Source: Klebsormidium nitens (lineage: Eukaryota > Streptophyta > Klebsormidiophyceae > Klebsormidiales > Klebsormidiaceae). Taken from it: a DNA stretch of 36,998 bases. The stretch is from contig DF237698.1 of assembly GCA_000708835.1 (NCBI GenBank), positions 1 through 36,998 on the forward strand. Direction: 5' to 3'. The translations under genes were made by a program, and so were the position numbers. This document shows positions 33,381 to 36,998 of this stretch, in pieces (within the stretch, counting starts at the first letter, position 1; every line of letters begins with the position of its first letter). The notes beneath the pieces are model-generated. The model was not told the DNA's origin. It searched no databases and was given only the letters and a program-made list of their open reading frames with translations.

Positions 33381-33450
33381 AAACTCTGCGGGATTCGAAC
33401 CCGCAACTTTAGGTTTTCGACACTCCACGCTACCGCTACGCTACGCTCAG
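33381..33450 (-). ncRNA. tRNA-like / tRNA-derived SINE head with Pol III A and B boxes
   Basis: On the - strand an A box TAGCGTAGCGG (33443-33433) fits TRGYNNARNNG exactly. A B box GGTTCGAATCC (33401-33391) fits the GWTCRANNC core and sits in a perfect 5-bp T-arm (GCGGG/CCCGC, 33404-33388). Spacing between the boxes is 31 bases, as in a real tRNA, and a wobble-paired D-arm is possible. The expected acceptor stem (CTGAGCG against AGAGTTT) does not pair, and no clean anticodon stem forms. I therefore call it a tRNA-derived SINE head or tRNA pseudogene rather than a functional tRNA. The sequence 3' of it on the - strand (toward about 33200) may be the SINE body, but no second copy is in the window to define its limits. 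Confidence 0.6.
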
Positions 33451-33760
33451 ATCCCCCGGGCACAACTCTGTCCACGGAAATTCAAGCCAAAGGGGTTTTA
33501 TAGGGGCACGCCCACTGGTGCAAGAAGGACAATCTACACTATTATATTAGTGTCTCCGGTCGATCTGTCAGAGTAAATACTCTCACAGGGCGTCAATCTG
33601 TGCAGGCATTGGTTAATGGTCTGACATGTGTCAGAGTGATCTGTTTGCTTGGAGTGCGGGACTCCGGTCCTTTGACCGGGCACCGACATGGTACCGAGCT
33701 ACTTCCCGGGGACCTCTCAGTTTCCCGGTGACACTGCACAATGCACAGTCACTGCCTTTT

Positions 33761-33795
33761 CAGTCACAGTCACAGTCACAGTCACAGTCACAGTC
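33761..33795. repeat. (CAGTCA)n simple repeat
   Basis: Nearly six perfect hexamer units occur. Scattered partial copies (CAGTCAC, ACAGTCACAG, AGTTACAGTCACAGTCAC) occur on both sides from about 33740 to 34000. The array has therefore partly decayed or spread locally. Confidence 0.9.
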
Positions 33796-34421
33796 TAGGT
33801 ACCTCTTACAGTGTCCGGTGTCAAGACTGAAGACCCACAGTATGAGTCACAATTGGTTTCTGGCAGGTAAAAAAGCGCCACACTCAGTACGGTCACAATT
33901 AAGGTTTAATCCTGTCTCTGTCTTAGTCTCAGTCACAGTTAGAGTCTCAACCACAGTCACAGTGTCAATCATAAAACAAAGTTACAGTCACAGTCACCCG
34001 ATAACCGTATTAGGTAGCTTAAAAAGATTGACACAGAAAGATTTGGCGGTCGTCCAGCTACCGGCCGGCGATAGCAACTGCCCGGTGACCGCTGTGCAGA
34101 TGTGGTACCTACCGGCCAGCTTCATAGATTTGTTCATTTATGGTCGCGGCACGGGAGGGTGTTAACACAGAAGAATTCCCGGAGACACTAATAGAATAGT
34201 GTACTTTGTCCTACTTGCCCCACTGGTTGCTGGAGGGCTTCTTCTGCATGGAAGTCCCTCGGAAGTCCTGCCTCCTTTCCCGGAAACCCCGCGCACTGTG
34301 CGCGTAGCATGTGCCCCGACAATATTGGGCCCGAGTTTCGCGAATTAATGCTTCCGTTCCACGTGGCGCGAGTGCCAGGCGCTATCTGTGGGTCTCTCGT
34401 CACTGGTGGAGAATGGTTCTC

Positions 34422-34441
34422 TTTGTTTGTTTGTTTGTTTG
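34422..34441. repeat. (TTTG)5 microsatellite
   Basis: Five perfect TTTG units directly upstream of the membrane glycoprotein gene region. Confidence 0.95.
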
Positions 34442-34730
34442 TCTGCCTCCATGCTCTGCCGTCTGCAGCTTTAATATGTTATAGGTAGCAGTCAGTACAG
34501 CAAGCTGCAAAACCTTGAGCTCCAAGGAGCTTCTTGTGGAGGACGTTGGTCTCTTCGTATATCATTTCTGTAGATTGTTGTCGCTCGAAGTGTTCCTGAT
34601 TTACTAATTGGCGTTGTCTTCTTTGCTGTCAGTGGTGTTAGGGCCATTTGTTTGAAGTTTGTCAAGGCTTAGAGCGCTGTGCTTGTGTACAAACTCCTTT
34701 CAAGATTACCATCACACAGCAGCAGGCTAA

Positions 34731-36851
34731 ATGTCGAAACAAGCGGGAGAACTCAAAAGCCGAAGGGATGGCTATTGGGAGGGGCTGCTCCGCTGGTTCC
34801 TCACCCTCTGCCTGTTCCTCTTTGCGACATGTCTCTTTCTCTGCTTCCTGCTGATATTCACTGACGCCACCCATGGCTACCAGGCGCTGGTTTACGCACC
34901 GTCGGCATATGCTGGGGGTGCGATTCTGCATTGTGCTGCTGAACTTAGCAGCCGCAGGGGTGGGAATTGCCATCGCATCGGCTGCGGCTCTGCTGGCGAC
35001 GCAGGTGCGGAGCTATCTGCTGACTGTCCGGTGGCCTGAAGACCAGTGTCCGGTCGGCTCTGCAAAAGCCTAGCTTTGGCATGAGCAGCCTCAGCGCTGT
35101 CCGTGCTGGGCGCCTCGATGTGCCAGGGACCTTCCTGCTGGGGCTTTTACTATTGCTGAGCCTGGCTGTGGCCCAGGTTGTAGCCATTGTGGCAATTGGT
35201 ATCACCACAACTACCGAGCGGCACATTGAGGGGCACGTTGGCATAGAAGCCTTTGGCGCCTGCTCAACCCAGCTGACAGCGGAAACGATGCACGGAAATA
35301 CAGTATCTCTGGGCCCAACGGACACAGACGAACTGGTGTCTAGTGTTGCCGAATATGCCCTTCGGAGCCCCAAAGTACTGCTTGTTGGCGGAGACTCCAT
35401 TGCAAAGCTGTACAATAATGGGCAGACCAACTCATCAGGCAGGGAGGAAATAATCTGTCAACGCCCGGGCTATCTTTCCCTGAATCATGTACGTGCTGAA
35501 GCTCTGGAAGGGATTGCTTGCAGCACTGTAAGTGGTTGCTAAATGAAGTCTATACTCATTGCTTGCTTACATAAAGCAGTAAAGCATTGTTGCTTGCTTG
35601 GATCAAGCATACCAAACACACTGTCAAGCTTGGAAAGAGTGGACCTCTCAAAGCTTTCCTTGCAAGAACTTAGAGGTTGGACTGCATTCTGAGACTAAAC
35701 ATCTGATAGAAAGTGATTGCTCACGAGATAAGAACCTAAGAGCTGAAGAGCTAAGGGAGATAATCAGCCGAGACCTAACCTTCTGTCCCTCTCCTCTCAT
35801 GCAGACCGGTGGACCAGCGCAGCTGCCGATGAGAGGGATTCGTGGAAACCGGAGCTTGATTGTAGAAACGACAGCCTCACTTTACACGACATTTGCAAAC
35901 TGTACTCTTGGATCCGGGCGCTACGAAACCTTGGCACCTAGCACCCCGTGGTCAAGTCTGGGGCCCCCTATGAGTGAGACAAACGAAATCTCGCATTTCT
36001 GGTTCTGGTATGGCCTGGTGAAAGGTCCTCAGGGTGGGCAGGTGCTAGAGCTTCTCGGCATGGATTGCTCTTCGTACTTCTACTTAGCCGAGAAGAAGCG
36101 TCCCAAGCATGCCAACTGCTCCGTCATGTACTCATGCAACACGACGGTTTCCCTAACCAAAGAGCCCCTGAGTATCTCGCTCTTGGAGGGGGAGCAGCGG
36201 CAGTACACCCGAAACCTGTTGCCATCAGCACCGAATGGGACTGTGCTGACTGACCTTCACGGGGCGCTAGGGTCGTTTGACAATCTTCTGACCAATGTGT
36301 CCAAGTGGTCTAAGCAATATTATCTTCCGGGGATGGGGAACGCGGTCATCAAAACGATGCTGTTCCCGGGGCGGCCGTACTCCCTTGCGATCCAGGAGCC
36401 AGAAGGGCTGCTCGCAGCAATGTGGGCAGTCCAGGGCATTGCCAGTCGTTGGCAAGAGTGCAAAGTAGAGTGGGGTGAGCTGCCGGCGGGGGAAGACTTC
36501 TTGGTCCTGCATGTGATCCCTGGAGTTATGGGGCCCATTGCTGCGGCATTTGGCGTCGTTGCAGCGCTGCTCCTTATCGCGTCCTTACTTCTCGAGCTGA
36601 CCTCCAAGGTCAACCTCCCCTCCCATCCAGAGCTAGCTGTCCTGGCCCAGAGTTCGGAGCAGTGCCGGGTGTACATGCTGGGCTTCAGCAACGCACGCGA
36701 TAAGGACTGGGATAGGTGGACGAAGGAGCATGTGCTGCACGTGCATAACGAGGAGTCGGCCACGGGAGCGCCCCAATTGGCGCTGGCAATCGAAGGTACC
36801 CGTACCCGTGATACTTGGGTCTCTCACGGGCCGAAGGACTTGTACGGTTGA
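34731..36851 (+). CDS. Hypothetical multipass membrane glycoprotein, 5' gene model uncertain
   Basis: The firm part is 35081-35527 joined to 35805-36851 (donor CT|GTAAGT, acceptor ATGCAG|, phase 0). It has a hydrophobic helix (LLGLLLLLSLAVAQVVAIVAIGI), an ectodomain of about 350 residues with many N-glycosylation sequons (NCT, NCS, NTT, NVS) and scattered cysteines, a second helix (MGPIAAAFGVVAALLLIASLLLEL) and a soluble tail of about 80 residues. I do not recognise the family. Upstream, two more hydrophobic segments lie in other frames. One follows the ATG at 34731 (FLTLCLFLFATCLFLCFLLIF); the other follows the ATG at 34873, which has a strong context (FCIVLLNLAAAGVGIAIASAAALLA). A consistent model is 34873-35004 + 35069-35527 + 35805-36851 (545 residues), using a 64-nt intron. 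Starting at 34731 needs a frame change near the G5 run at 34914-34918. Confidence 0.6.
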
Positions 36852-36998
36852 GTACACATAAGCTTAGGGGTTGAGGCCTTCAAGAAATATCGTGTGATGC
36901 GAGAGCAAAGTGTGGGGTACTACACACCCCATACTCGTGTAGGGGGGTGTTGTTGATGTACCATTGCGTTGAGTGAACATAGGAACGTTGCATGTAAC
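36852..36998. other. 3' flank of the membrane glycoprotein gene
   Basis: Probably 3' UTR and downstream flank. It contains an imperfect inverted repeat, GTGTGGGGTACTACACACCCCATAC-like, at about 36911-36934, which could fold into a hairpin. Confidence 0.35.

Noticed and set aside
33381-33450. Functional tRNA gene
   Set aside because: The A and B boxes and T-arm are good, but the acceptor and anticodon stems do not pair.

Overview
This is nuclear DNA from a plant-type (streptophyte) eukaryote. Every recognisable gene is cut by GT-AG introns. The best matches are to plant forms: a UBP26-type histone-H2B deubiquitinase, a plant-like V-ATPase subunit e and a plant-type cyclin L. There is also a TMEM231 gene, a ciliary transition-zone protein that seed plants without motile cells do not need. 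Together these suggest a streptophyte lineage that still makes flagellated cells, such as a charophyte alga (for example a Klebsormidium-like organism) or a bryophyte. The species is an inference, not something read directly.

Layout: (1) 502-3812 (+), six exons, a 315-residue protein with an aerolysin/ETX-MTX2-like beta-pore-forming fold. (2) 14197-5008 (-), eleven exons, UBP26/USP48, 1255 residues, with a C-terminal RanBP2-type zinc finger and a degenerate tandem array of copies of one of its own exons in intron 8. (3) 15151-16566 (+), three exons, V-ATPase subunit e. (4) 21448-17445 (-), seven exons, TMEM231. (5) 22366-23563 (+), two exons, a DUF971 protein with a mitochondrial-type N-terminus. 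(6) 26293-25696 (-), two exons, an unrecognised single-pass membrane protein with a cysteine cluster. (7) 26974-30953 (+), six exons, cyclin L with an RS domain. (8) 31215-31841 (+), a decayed fragment resembling tyrosine-recombinase integrases of mobile or viral elements. (9) 33381-33450 (-), a tRNA-like, SINE-type Pol III unit. (10) about 34731-36851 (+), an unrecognised multipass membrane glycoprotein whose 5' end is unresolved. Gene models 1-7 were built by joining exons by hand. Each splices to an intact frame with a total length divisible by three.

Genes 1 to 7 alternate strictly in strand (+ - + - + - +). This gives three head-to-head pairs with 0.68-0.95 kb between start codons and convergent pairs between them. 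The genes do not form a pathway. Most are housekeeping functions: chromatin deubiquitination, vacuolar acidification, the ciliary gate, an organellar DUF971 protein and splicing/transcription control. About 31.0-34.7 kb is gene-poor, with mobile-element debris and simple repeats. The most unusual items are the pore-forming-fold gene, the zinc finger on UBP26, the exon-derived tandem array and the TMEM231 gene.
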